Of a DNA stretch of 64,000 bases, positions 22,950-35,824 are shown piece by piece (within the stretch, counting starts at the first letter, position 1; every line of letters begins with the position of its first letter). The stretch comes from Cristatella mucedo (lineage: Eukaryota > Bryozoa > Phylactolaemata > Cristatellidae): the NCBI GenBank assembly GCA_009760855.2, contig WPIO01000169.1:237501-301500 (forward strand). Direction: 5' to 3'. The notes under the pieces are model-generated. The model searched no databases, was not told the origin of the DNA, and saw nothing but the letters and a program-made list of their open reading frames with translations. Position numbers and translations under genes: made by a program.

Positions 22950-23562
22950 TCAAAATGGACTTGGCCGGCATACCTTTTGTAGCACCTGCAGGCACGTGTG
23001 TGTTCTATTCCAAAGTGACCTTTCACTGGATGACCACATCAAAGTGACCTTTCACTGGATGACCACGTCAAGCCTGCCTACTTTACGCTAGATGCCATTC
23101 ATTGCACGAATTCGGGCCTTCCGAGGGCGAGGATACTACTGCCAAGCTGGCCCATGCATTTGTGCTTCCAGTTGGTGTGAAACTCTGTAGCTAGGCTTGT
23201 CTGTCGTTGGCATCGCAATTGCCACATTACACCCCTTCTCCAGCTTCTTCGTACACCACTTTCACAGGCTGTCCATTCTAGAAGTGTATCGACTAAAGCT
23301 TCATCACTCACTATTAGGTTCCTTGCTCCGACCTAACTATCCAATCTATCTCTTATTCTGGTTCCACCAGCTCTTCTGATGCCAGCTGTGCCCCAAGCCA
23401 ACTTCAAATTCTTTGAGGAACGTCCCTTAGCTCGTAGGGTCCCAAAGCCTGGAACTCACACTGACTGAAGTCATGACATCCTCTGACATGACATTTCAAA
23501 AGAAGCTAAATACCCAGCTCTTCACAGCATTAGCTGGGTCCATGCGAATCGTCCCTTTCATT
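22950..23562 (+). mobile_element. LINE A RT C-terminal region, diverged
   Basis: Frames are broken, but the C-terminal landmarks survive: CGTAGGGTCCCAAAGCCTGG, ATGACATTTCAAAAGAAGCT and AGCTGGGTCCATGCGAATCG. The stretch around TGACCTTTCACTGGATGACC is duplicated in tandem at 23017-23069. Confidence 0.65.
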
Positions 23563-23574
23563 CATGCATGCATG

Positions 23575-24600
<1,026 letters not shown>

Positions 24601-25834
24601 CATGGAGCTAGTTAGCTTCGAGGCTTCACTTCCACAGGGTGCGATTCCTGGGATCTTGAGGATTCCTGGGATCTTGAGAGTTGAACCTGGGTGAACAAAC
24701 TAGTTAATCTTGACTTTATAGCCAATATCCTAAACTATGTCGTGGTGCAGAAGTCGAGTAGCTTTTGCTGTGGCACCAGTTGATCTCCGACAGCTGGCCA
24801 AGCTGTGTTCAACACCAGGTTTGTATTCAGCTTACCACCCATGCATGCATGCACAGGCGTGTGCACACACATCAACATACGCGCATGCACACTCACACGT
24901 GCACACACACACAGGCAGATTCACGATCATATACACATACAAATCCGTGTACACATGCAGGCACACTGCAATATACGTACTGCACACACTCGCATGCATG
25001 CAAAAGCAAACATAGGTGCATGTGCATGCAATCTCTAGTTTAACGGCTACTGTGCCGAGAAACTAGGAAGATGGTCATCAAGGAAAACCAGTTGACGACA
25101 GGGTCCACGACGAGGCGCCAGTGAAACTGCAGATCTCGTCTCAGAATAAGATGCAATGCTACTATGCTCGACGATGACAAGATTGAGAGCAGGTAACAAA
25201 ATCATTCCTCACTCGACAGTTATGACTGGGGTTGGCACTCTGGGCGGCCAGCTCTTTCTCACTACCTGCACCGACATCAGGTGGCACAGCAGAAGGAAAT
25301 GGGGAGGGGGCGAATGACATTCTATTGCTATCATTTCAACTGCGAGCGAATCAAATTGGATTGCCTTGGCGTACGGCACACACCTAAAGGGTGCCGAGGC
25401 TTCTTAGTGTCATGCGGTTTCAGATGCGTTGACGCACAGGGAGGAAAAGTAGGAGGTACGACTGGCGGGGAGGGGGGAGGGGCTCGGCAGCCCTCGTCTG
25501 TAGCAGCATTAGTGGAGCAGCTGGGGTGACAAACGAGCCACCGCCCCATGTCGAGCAATCACAGCAGTGCCCATTTATTTCGTTCAAAAGTCGACTAAAA
25601 AGTAGGCTCTCTACTACGGGGGGGGGGGGGGCTCTCGGCAGTAGAGAGCTACCTCTATCGGAGCTCTCGTACCTCAACGACGGGGCACAGCGGCCGGCTG
25701 AGCACTTGCGCTGAGATCTCTCAGTGCTCGTTCACGTGGATCGCTGTGCGACATGCGCAACAGGCAAATTGATTGTTATAAGAGCTCGGCAAAGCGGCTC
25801 TCTCCATGAGACGTCGTCCCACGCCGCTCTTCAT
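24601..25834. other. No recognised gene; CA-rich and G-rich tracts
   Basis: A CA-rich stretch at 24855-24985 and a run of 13 Gs at 25618-25630. No supported exon. Confidence 0.5.
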
Positions 25835-26909
25835 TTATTTTCGCACTAGGCACGTAGCAGTCGCACGGACAGCCGACTGACACTCACGAACCCACGAACG
25901 CAGTACAAACTTGAGGCAGCGCGACAGTGACAAAGTCCGGCTCCTGCCAACGTGGGCGTCGGCGCATCGCCAACCGCTGCCAACTTGGGCGAAGGCGAGT
26001 GCCAGCTGCTGCGGCAGGCCCCCCCACACGCAAGGGCTCAAGCCGCGATCTGCCCCGTCTGTCGTACGCCACTGCAGCGTAGGTGGCTGCCGTGCATGCG
26101 TGGCATGGCGGCGCACGGCCTTCTGCAGGGGACCATCGATCGATCGCGGCCGTCGCTGAGTCCACCGCAATCGCCGGCGCCCGCGAGCCTCGGCAGTCGT
26201 GCGACTCTCGACTCGACCGCGGCGCAGGTCTCGGCGACAGAGTGGCAGCGACTGCAGCCGGAGCGATCGCAAAAGTAAAGGGCGGCTCGAACGCAAGTGC
26301 AAGCAACCACTGGCATCGAACGCATGCACCCGCCGCCGACCACGGGGGGGGGGAGGGGAGGGGAGGGAGGCACAAAGTCCAGCGAAGAGGTGCCGGCTGG
26401 CCGGCCAGTGTGGCTTCGAGTGCTCTTCTTCTCCGTTGACCGCAGGAGCCCGAGCCGGTTCTGGAGCAGAGCAGCGGCAACGCTTCGACATGCCGAGGTC
26501 GGTGAGGCGACACACCGAAGCGAGGCGCTCGACGCTAACGGCGATTGCGACCAAACGCGCAGTAGTTCCTCGGCGTCGCCTGCGAGCTACGTGCGCCCAC
26601 TCCTTGGCGATGGACGTCCACATACGGCAGCGGCTGGCCGGCAAGGCAGCCCTGCAAAGGCGGTCGAAATGGCGACTTACATACCAGAAGGAATAAATAT
26701 TGAGATGGAAAGATCGCTTTCCTGCCCGACGGCCGGCAAAAGTGCGCCGGTCCACAGCCCTTGGACCGCTAACACCTCTTGCCTTAGCTCAGCTCAGCGG
26801 GCGAGCAAGCAAGGACAGCAGAGGTACCGGTGAGTTTCCTCATCCAAGCGCCTGGATCGGCGTGGAGCCACCAGCAGGCAAACTGCTTTCAACTCAAGCA
26901 GCAGAGTAA
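25835..26909. other. GC-rich block open in many frames
   Basis: Long open frames occur on both strands (minus 25835-26755 of 306 codons, minus 25884-26513, plus 26199-26696, plus 26297-26833). They overlap in nearly every frame, contain CpG-rich Arg/Ala/Pro coding and have no motif that I recognise. It could be a CpG island with a first exon, but I cannot choose a frame. Confidence 0.4.
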
Positions 26910-26937
26910 AAAGCAAATGTCGGCCGATTCGAAAGCC

Positions 26938-27065
26938 TCATTTATCTGACAGCAGAATAGCTTTAGTGGCTGTCACCGACCCCCGTGCAGTCGGCAGTAG
27001 CGGATTGCCAGCTGCAGGACTCGAACTTTCGACCTGCTGCGGTGGTGGGTAGTGTGAGCAGTTCA
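26938..27065 (-). mobile_element. SINE2-like fragment, diverged
   Basis: Minus-strand resemblance to the SINE2 body and B box (GACAGCAGAATAGCTTTAGT, CAGGACTCGAACTTTCGACC). Confidence 0.4.
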
Positions 27066-27685
27066 GCCCCACTCTGAGAACAAGTGGCCAAGAAAAATGG
27101 AGATGCACAGCTGACTTGGGTGCAGATTCAGAGCCAGGATTGCCATCTGGGTGGGGGCGGGGTAAGTCCAGCAAGATTTACCTGTAGGGCAAGACCGAAA
27201 CGTAAATGATAGCACACACTCTTGGTGGTTTTCGACACGAATTCGGCGGTTGGCAGCTCATCGGGTGGAAGTAGGGCACCGATTCGTCGTTGGTAACTGT
27301 CGGGAAGGATGGGAGCCAGAGACACAGGGTGTGGCCCTGATCGCTGCTGCCCCCTCCTCTATAGCCCAGCCCTGCGCTGCCCCCTCTATAGCCCAGCTCT
27401 CTCTGTTCAGGAAGATCGATGAAGTAAGCAAGCAAGGAAGGAGTAGCAGAGAAGGAGGGAAACAAGAGGAGCGCTTTCAAAGCAACAGTCTTTTAGAGGA
27501 CCGGAAATGATCGAGAGGTCAAAGGTGAGAGGAGGAGGCTGCTGCTGCAGCAGCTCAGATGGGCATCTACGTCTGCTGTTCGACTGGGCACCATTTCAGC
27601 TACTCTAAGCTGCTAGCAAATGTGGACACAAAAGAAGACCAATCTGCGGTCTAACCTAATGAGTTCTAGTAGTAATAATAAGACT
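27066..27685. other. No recognised gene
   Basis: A short direct repeat TATAGCCCAGC..TGCGCTGCCCCCTC occurs around 27350-27400. Nothing else supported. Confidence 0.4.
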
Positions 27686-27689
27686 TTTG

Positions 27690-28012
27690 CATAACACACT
27701 AGGAGAACTAAATCTCTTTCTAGGCACTTTACATTTGCTGGAGGGAAAGCATGCCAAATTGGTTAGGGATAACGTGCACTTTAAGTGCATGCAGCTGCAC
27801 ACTTGGGACAAATCACAGGGATAGAGCTAAAGCAGTGAGGATAATGTAAGTTTTTAACTTCTTTTTAAATGTCAAGTCAGGGGATGTCAGTCGTGAGTGA
27901 GTTCTAGGCTTTGGGGATCAAATGGACCAAGGCATGGTCTATAATGGATTTGAGGTTGGCTTGAAGCACATTTGAGTCAAAAGAGCAGGCGGTACGATGC
28001 AAAGCTTGACTT
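27690..28012 (-). mobile_element. LINE A 3' end, left arm of head-to-head pair
   Basis: Minus-strand tail and hairpin near 27695-27735, then 3' UTR and C-terminal ORF2 remnants up to about 28012. Confidence 0.7.
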
Positions 28013-28014
28013 TT

Positions 28015-28352
28015 AGTTTGTATGCTCCCAAAGCCTGAAATCACTTCCGACTTGCGTCACGACATCCCCTGACTTGACCACATTTAAAAAGAACTTAAAA
28101 AACGCACAGTATTTAGTGGGTCCTTGTGATTCGTCCTTTGAGTGCTTATTCGTGCTGACACTGTGCATGCTGCCACTAACCACACTTGCATGCTGACCAT
28201 GAGCATGTCACCCCTAACCATGTTATTCATGTTGTTTATCAAGCACGATACCATTCACTATTCGACCGTTGTTTCCTTTGCAGCAAATGTAAAGCGCCTA
28301 GAAAGAGTTTGTGTTCTCTGAAGGCACTTTATCAAGTGCATTATTGTTATTA
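28015..28352 (+). mobile_element. LINE A 3' end, right arm of head-to-head pair
   Basis: Plus-strand C-terminal ORF2 remnant (GACATCCCCTGACTTGACCA, TTAGTGGGTCCTTGTGATTC), 3' UTR, hairpin and ATT tail at 28283-28352. Both arms end in their own 3' tails. Confidence 0.75.
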
Positions 28353-29311
28353 TTAGTAAGTAGTTTGGATAAGTAGGCTGGAGCAAGGGAGTGAAAGAAC
28401 CTACTGAAAACGAGCAACAGAATCACGATTTAAGTCGGATTTTTCGTAATTCGCAGCCAGTGCAGTTCGGCAAGTAGCAATGCAATGAGGCAATTCACAA
28501 CAGATGAGCCCTGCTGCCGTGCACTGTCAGCTGCAAGCATGGAATTACACAGGCCGGAGGAACTGCAGCAGAATAATGATGGCACTTTTAGGGGAGCTTG
28601 AGCTCGATCAAACCAATCAATCAAACCAATCAATCAATCAGACAGATCCGCGTAAGTAGAAGCTCGGAAGTAGAAGCCCCGAAGCATGCCCCGAGGACCA
28701 AAGGGAGCCGCGAGCACTGCCGCTGCCGAGCGAGCGCTTCTGCCATGCATGGCAGTGCATGCATGGCAGTGAAAAAAGGGCAGCGAAAAAAGGGAAGCAA
28801 AGTTTCACGTGGCAATCGAAGCACGGGACCCGAGGTCGTGAAGACGACCTCGGGTCCAAAGTCGTGAAAAGCAACTGTCTTACCTCGGTGCGCCATCACG
28901 GCTCACCGAGATGATGCCTAGTCTGAGACGCGGGGCACTGCCCCATTCGACCCCAGCAATAGCAAGAGGCACTACGATTATGATTGAATACGAATTGAAT
29001 ACGAATATGATTGCGAATCTCGACTATAGGCCACGTGTCGACTAGCGACTGCTCAGGCTACATCAAAGGTTGTTTGTCGGTGGCCGCACGGCGTAGCCGC
29101 AAAACATACGGAAGTGACGCCAGCTACGGCTAATACTGCGACGATCGAGCAAACGCATCACTTCAACCTAACAAGCCGATGAGCTAATTTTCGCAGATGC
29201 ATCGGCTGCTTCATCACGGCAGCGCCAAGCAGGCGCTGAGCTCAGCTCGGCAGGCAAAAAGACAAAACGGCAGCACACTATGGCTGCCGCCGCCGCTTCG
29301 CTTTTGCTTTT
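28353..29311. other. Downstream of NOL9; no recognised gene
   Basis: Contains a SINE2-head remnant forming a perfect 14-bp hairpin (28826-28839 with 28844-28857, GGACCCGAGGTCGT). I found no further NOL9 coding exon here. Confidence 0.45.
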
Positions 29312-32300
29312 TCATTGACTCGAGAACGCGCACCGGCCACAGCCGGCCAGCTCGACACTGCTGAGGAAGGTCAACAAAAGGGCACCCCGCCAGGTGGCAC
29401 TGCGGGGAGGTGACTGGATCGATGACCGGATGGGCCACCGGCCGCTAGCTCTGGCCAGGATTGCTGCGCACGTGACAGGCAAGAGAGAGCGCACCTGCTT
29501 GGTCAGGATGGCAGCCGGCAGCTCGACCCCTGTGCCCTTTCTCAGACAGTTGACCGTGCGGAGACGCTTTGGACACACCGGCGTGGTAATGTAGAAGAGC
29601 CTCCGGTCGACGTCGATGGCGCGCACGAGACCTGCAGCATCGGGCAGCGATCGACTTGGACTCATCATCGCTGCGAGAAGGCGGCCAACTCGCCATGACG
29701 CGGTCTCCGGCGCCAGCGACAATGGCACTGCCAAGTAGGCCTGCCAGGCAGGCAGGCAGGCAGGCAGGCACGACTCACCGAAGCCAATGTACGATGTCGG
29801 AACTTGCGCATCGATCATCTTGATTGCCGAACGCGTGTCACGCCCCTTAGGATGAACACAGAGGCAGCGCGTCGAAAGTTGGCCAGAGCTAAGCAGCCGG
29901 ACATCGAGCTCTGCGCCGTCCGGCTGTGAGCGCAAAGAGGCAGCAGCCGCGAGGCGCGAGCGCGCATGAGGAGCCAAACGTGCGCCTAAATGGGCAGCCG
30001 TTTACATGTCGGTCATGGCCTTCCAAAAAAACACACAAGAACACTACACACACACACACTGCCGCAAGGCTACACAGACTGGCACAGGCTAGGCAGCCTC
30101 GTGTGTTGAGATGGTGACAGTGAATGCTTACCCCAGCCTATGGCAGTGACGCGCCTAAACGTTGCCCCCAGCCTAGTAGCAGCTGACAGCAACATATAGG
30201 CGTGTCACTGCCACAGCGGGCTGGGGGTGTGCATTCTCTATCACCATCTCAACACACGAGGCTGCCTAGCTGCCGCTAGCTAACACATTAGCTGATCGGA
30301 GCGCAGCGTTCCTGAGCCGGAAGACGACAGGAAGCTCCGGTTAGCATTAGCGTCTGCGGAACTTGAGTTGATGATTAAACGTTGTTGAATTCGGTTGCGT
30401 TCCGAGCGCTCCAAGTCGTCTGCTATTTAGCAATACGAGCACACTCACGCACACAACACCGCATGCAGTCAGCGTGAGGAAAATTTGGATCTACGATTCG
30501 AACTGAGTCCAACAGGCAGCCCAACTGGCCACGAACCTTTGCTACCTCGGAAGGATCGTCTGAAGGCATCACGGCAGGCAGCGGCATGCAAGGCTCTGGC
30601 CGAGTCTTTTACAGTATGTCAGCAGGTGAGACAAAGTTCTGCAGAGCTGATTACAAGGTCAAGGTCTATCAGAGAGCCTCGATCGCCTGCAGTCGTCGCA
30701 CACGCGACACGCACCTCGGCCACACCAACCCACGGCTGTGCAGCCAGCCCCCTTGGGGGAGGGCAACTTTCCCTGCGGCCACTGTGCAGTTCTTAACCTA
30801 TAACCTCTGACGGCTGCTACGATATGATTGGCAGGGTACGGCAGGATGCGCTGGCCAGGGCGGCAAAGTTTGGAGCTCGGGCTACAGCACGAGCACGAGC
30901 ACCGACCTCGGACTGCTCGACGGAAGCCAGCACGACCACGGACGCGTTGAGCGCTCCGAGCACGAGGTGGGCAGGCACGCTCGCGCCGCCGCACAGCTGC
31001 ACCGCCACGGCGTCCCATGGCACAGCGTACGGCGGGGCAGCGTTGATGAACGACTGTGGGTCGCTGGCCCTCGGCTCGAACGAGGACGACGTCCAGAGAG
31101 GGCCAAAGTAGGCAAACGTCATGAGGTCGCGACACTGCGGTGCGCCGAGGGCGCCAGTGTTCTTAGCTGGCCAGCATTCGCTGGCAAAGCTCCTGAAACA
31201 GAAAACAGGGGAGTGTAAGTTCGACTGCACTAGTACCACGGGAAGTGGGTAACAGAGCACGGCACGACCATTGCCAGCTTTCGGCCTTCACACTCGTAGC
31301 CGGGCGCAGCAGCAGCAGAAGCAGCAACAACAGACAGCAGCGACCTGCTGCAGAATGCAGCTGGTCGCTGCAGTGGCAGCGCCCGCCGAGCGAACGCTCG
31401 GCGAGCTTGTGTCCCTCCACATGGTGCACGGTTTGTTGCTGCAGGATAGAAGCAACTGTAAACTCACTCGTCGACTGCTGTGGCTGCCGTGCTAGCAGCG
31501 CCGGGGTCGTGCGACCAGAGGTGACAGCATATGAAGTTCAGCTTTTCGTCTTTTGCCTCGGCCTGCTGATCACCAAGAACAAAATAAAACTCATTTACAC
31601 AGAGTCCCGGTAGCACTTAATCTCTATTCAGGTGCTTCATATATATGCATGCTACGAGGCTCGAGCCAATAACCTCAAGTCATAAAATGCATTCACCTTG
31701 ACCTTGGTTCAATACCTCACCGCCGCAGCACTGCTTGCCATACTAGCGCAGAAGCAACCCAGCAAGCAAGCTTTCGGTAAGCACAAGCAAGTCTGACATC
31801 CTGCGAAACTCGTGAGAATGTACGGTAATGTCACGGAGTCATAAGCGTTGTCTCCAACGTCAACAGCAAGTGTCACGGTCATAACGGTTGTCACGGTCAC
31901 AGAGTCCTAATCGTTGAGAAGGAAACAAGCAGAGGTGGAGACACACCTGCATAGACAGGCAAGTCCCACCTGGACGGACAGCAAACATCTCCACCACAGA
32001 GCCAGGTAACAGATCACATGCAATAAGATGACAGGCTGCAAAAGCATGCTGGCATCGGTGAGTCACCGTGCTACTGGCTAAATGGGAGACTCCTACTAGC
32101 TACGGCACCATGAAGAAGTGACTAGGGGTGATAGCTTTAAGGCATGACCAAGTCACCAATAAAATTAGACGATCACGCTTGTACTCAACTCTGTCGAGTC
32201 CACTAATAATAAGTGCGGCCAACTTTATCACGGAAATTCCCTGCAAAGTTAAAGGCTAGATTAAATCAATATAATATTCTAATCGTGTTTGCCTACTGCA

Positions 32301-33595
32301 ATCCTTTTACTTTCCCATATAGGAAAGAGCATTGAAAACACGTTTTCGGAAGAAATTAGTATAATAATAATATAAATAAATTCATACTGCGACAAGGCTA
32401 GCTGAAGTCAATGCCAAGTTACATTCGCCCCATTCTGGAAAGAGACCCCTTGGCGAGGTGAGGGTTTGCTTACGGCTGAAGCTAGTGCTGCTACTCGGCC
32501 CGAGGACCATGCAAACTACTGTTCAGGGTCACCTTACCAACCAAGTCTTAAAGGGGGGAGGGCCTACCGATGGAATACAATGTGGAGACGTGTCCTGGAC
32601 TATGAGTACCTCCCAGGTGCTGACAAGGACGGCTCCCACAGTATTAGTGGGTGGTGGCCCGGCGTGACCTTGGCACGGCACTATTCGAGTGGGCAGCCTC
32701 AAAAAAAGGTGGGGCTATAGGTGGGTTACCACCACAGGGCCTGTGGGCCATCGACCACGCTGGATGTACCACGATGGATCCGTGCAGAGAGCATTGCATT
32801 TCAAACAATAGCGCATCAACTACACAATATCTGTGCCACCCAGGCCAGGTGGCCTTTTGTCTGCACGGCACGAGAATCTGTCGTCGTAGTCAGCGAGAAC
32901 ATCAGCGATCGAAGAGTTCGCAGGTTAAATAATAATTCAATGCTCAGTAAATCGGCAGCGCCAAACTGGCTGCAAGCCGAGTTCCGAAAGCTAGAGGTGG
33001 CTGTAGCCACTCACGCCCAGCTGCACGCTCCACTCGTTGCACGCCAGCAGATCGGGTACAAGCGGTGGCAGGTTCTTGTTGGCTGAGCTGGCTGACGAAA
33101 TTTGCACGACCAGAGACGGCTTGACCAGTCGCAGCGTGTCGACGAGCAGGCTGAGTCCCAAGTCTGCGTGCAAAGGAAATGCTGGCAACTGAGAAACAAC
33201 ATCTCACCGAGTGCGGTGCACTGCTCGACAAGGCCGCGACTCCAAAGAAGGCAAGCCATCTATCTATCTATCTATCTCTACACAGCTAGGCACCGACGAA
33301 CGCTTGCACAACGCGCCTGCTGGCAACAAAGGGATTGGCGTCCTTGACATTGCCAAGTAGCCATCGGCGATAGCACAGCAATGACTCGAGGTCGCATGAT
33401 CGACTTCCGAAGCTGACGACACTTCGGCTTAGACGCCATTCTAGCGTACGCCTCTCTTTGCTGTCCAGCAGCTCGATATATTAAATTCGGGCTTTAAAAT
33501 TCTCGTCTCCTGACATAGAGCGCTCTAACGTGTGTTCGTGTTCGTTGCAGAATTCTTCCGAAAATCGAAGTTCTTGAGAACATCGTATATCAAGC

Positions 33596-33633
<38 letters not shown>

Positions 33634-35783
33634 TCACTTGATAAAGTGCCCTCAGAGAACCTAATCTCTTTCTAGGCGCTTTACATTTGCTGTAAAGTGA
33701 AATGCAATTGAATGGTAAGTAAAATCATGCTTGAAAAACAAACGAAATGAATAATATGGTTAGGGGTGACATGCACAGGGTCAGCATGCAAATGTGGTTA
33801 GTGGCAGCATGCACAGTGTCAGCACGAATAAGCACATCAAGGACGAATCACAGGGACCCACTAAATGCTGTCCTAAATAGGTGTGTTTTTAGGTCCCTTT
33901 TAAATGTGGTCAGGTCAGGGGATGTTCTGATGCAGGTCGGGAGGGAGTTCCAGGCTTTGGGAGCATACGAACTAAATGCACGGTCTCCAAAGGATTTAAG
34001 GTTTGTACGAGGTATTTCTAGACTGTCGGATTCCGAAAAGCGGGTGGTACGATGCTTGGCCTGATGGGGTAGTATATCTGAGAGAAAGGCTGGAGCCATA
34101 GAATGAAGGGACCTAAAAGTGAGCAACAAAACCTTGAAGTCAATAGCATGATGTTACTCACCATTCAATTGCATTTCCCTTTGCAGCAAATGTAAAACGC
34201 CCAGAGAGAGAGAGAGAGAGAGTGGGAGATTGAGTTCTCTGAGGGCGCTTTATCAAGTGCATTATTATTATTATTATTATTATTAACATCCGCTCGTCGA
34301 CTGAGCCGAATACACATGCTGGCACACATGCGAAAACCCCGACTTAGAAGGAGGAGCAAGCAGCAGCAGCAGCGTGAGGCGCCACGTGGAGAGGACACGC
34401 AGGCACACGCAGACTGCACGCAATGGCCGCCAGCCCATCACCGCTGCCGAGACTTGTCTCAAAAAAGTCTTGCGCCAGTGCTAAGCGCTCGATGGCTATC
34501 TCTTGGATGCTTTTTGAATTGTGCAGCTGCAGTGGCAGGCCGGAGCCTGGTTGCTGCATGTTACACCGCCCTAGAAGCCTCGCCGACGAGTCAGCTGCGT
34601 TGCCACGGCACAGCGGATGTGCCAGCTGTGAGTGCCTGACAAGTCGACAGAACGTCGTCAGCACAAGCGGTGTCAAACAGCGTGCCAACCGAGTCTCCCA
34701 CAACATGCCCAAACGCCATAGTAGAACGGCAGAGCTGAGTTTAGCCGGCTTTGCCCACAGCCCACCACAAAGCAGCCTACAGCGCTAAGCAAAAGCAGCT
34801 CCCCAGAGGAAGCAGCTTCCGGCGGTCGGTGCTTACTCTGAAAACGAGGCTGCATAGGCTGCCCCTAAGCTTGAAACTACAAAGCTCAGCTTCTAAGCAA
34901 ATGAGTGAATAGATAAATAAACAGCAGCAGATTCAATGGGCCCACAATGTGGCAGCAAAAGAGTCGTTGCGGCTGTCACCCCACTGCGCAGCTGCTAGCT
35001 GCTGTCCTCGAACCCGCCGCGGTCTGGTTAGTGAGGTGCGAGTGCCTGGTTGCTAGGCTAGGCTGGGACCAGTGTGCGACGAAAGTAGGCTTGCTCAGGA
35101 GGCTCAGTGCACACACTTTGCAGTGGCCACTGCCGAGCGCAACACTCGAAGGCTCCAAGAAAAATTCAACACAGATTTGAAAAAAAGAGAAGGAAAAACC
35201 TGACCGAATCGGCCAGTATTTTTTGGATTATTTTAATTTACTAATTTATTTCATTTAGTATTTTTTGGATTATTTTTGGATATTTGGAATATTTTATCTC
35301 ATGTGGATCACTGCCGCGCCACACAACAAAGGTGCGTCGAAGGCAAACTCACCCGACTTCTGGAAAACCGGTGGCAGAAGTTACAGCGGATCACGCATGC
35401 CGAACCTGCCCGTGGGAACACGGCAAGGTGTGGAGCGCAATCGCTCTGCAGCACGATCGCACTAGCCACGCTACAGGATGCAGGCGGGGGAGGGTGGGCC
35501 AGCTCACTTTGAACCCAGCCCATCGTGTTGACCACGAGCGGAGCTCCTCGCTGGCGATGCGTCTCGTATTCCTCAACCAGCGAGAGCACGCACTGCAGGT
35601 AGTGGTCCGGGTCGGCGTGCGGGCTCGTGCAGCCAAGGAACCTGACGCTGCAATTTCGAAAAAATTGCCTCATGTGAGGCGCAGCGCAAAAACGCTTGCA
35701 TAACTGAAAGTATAACTGAAAAGGTGCCGGCAGGTGGAGGGGAGGCATGCGCCTGCTGCTCGAAGGTGCAGCTAAACGGAGCA

Positions 35784-35824
<41 letters not shown>

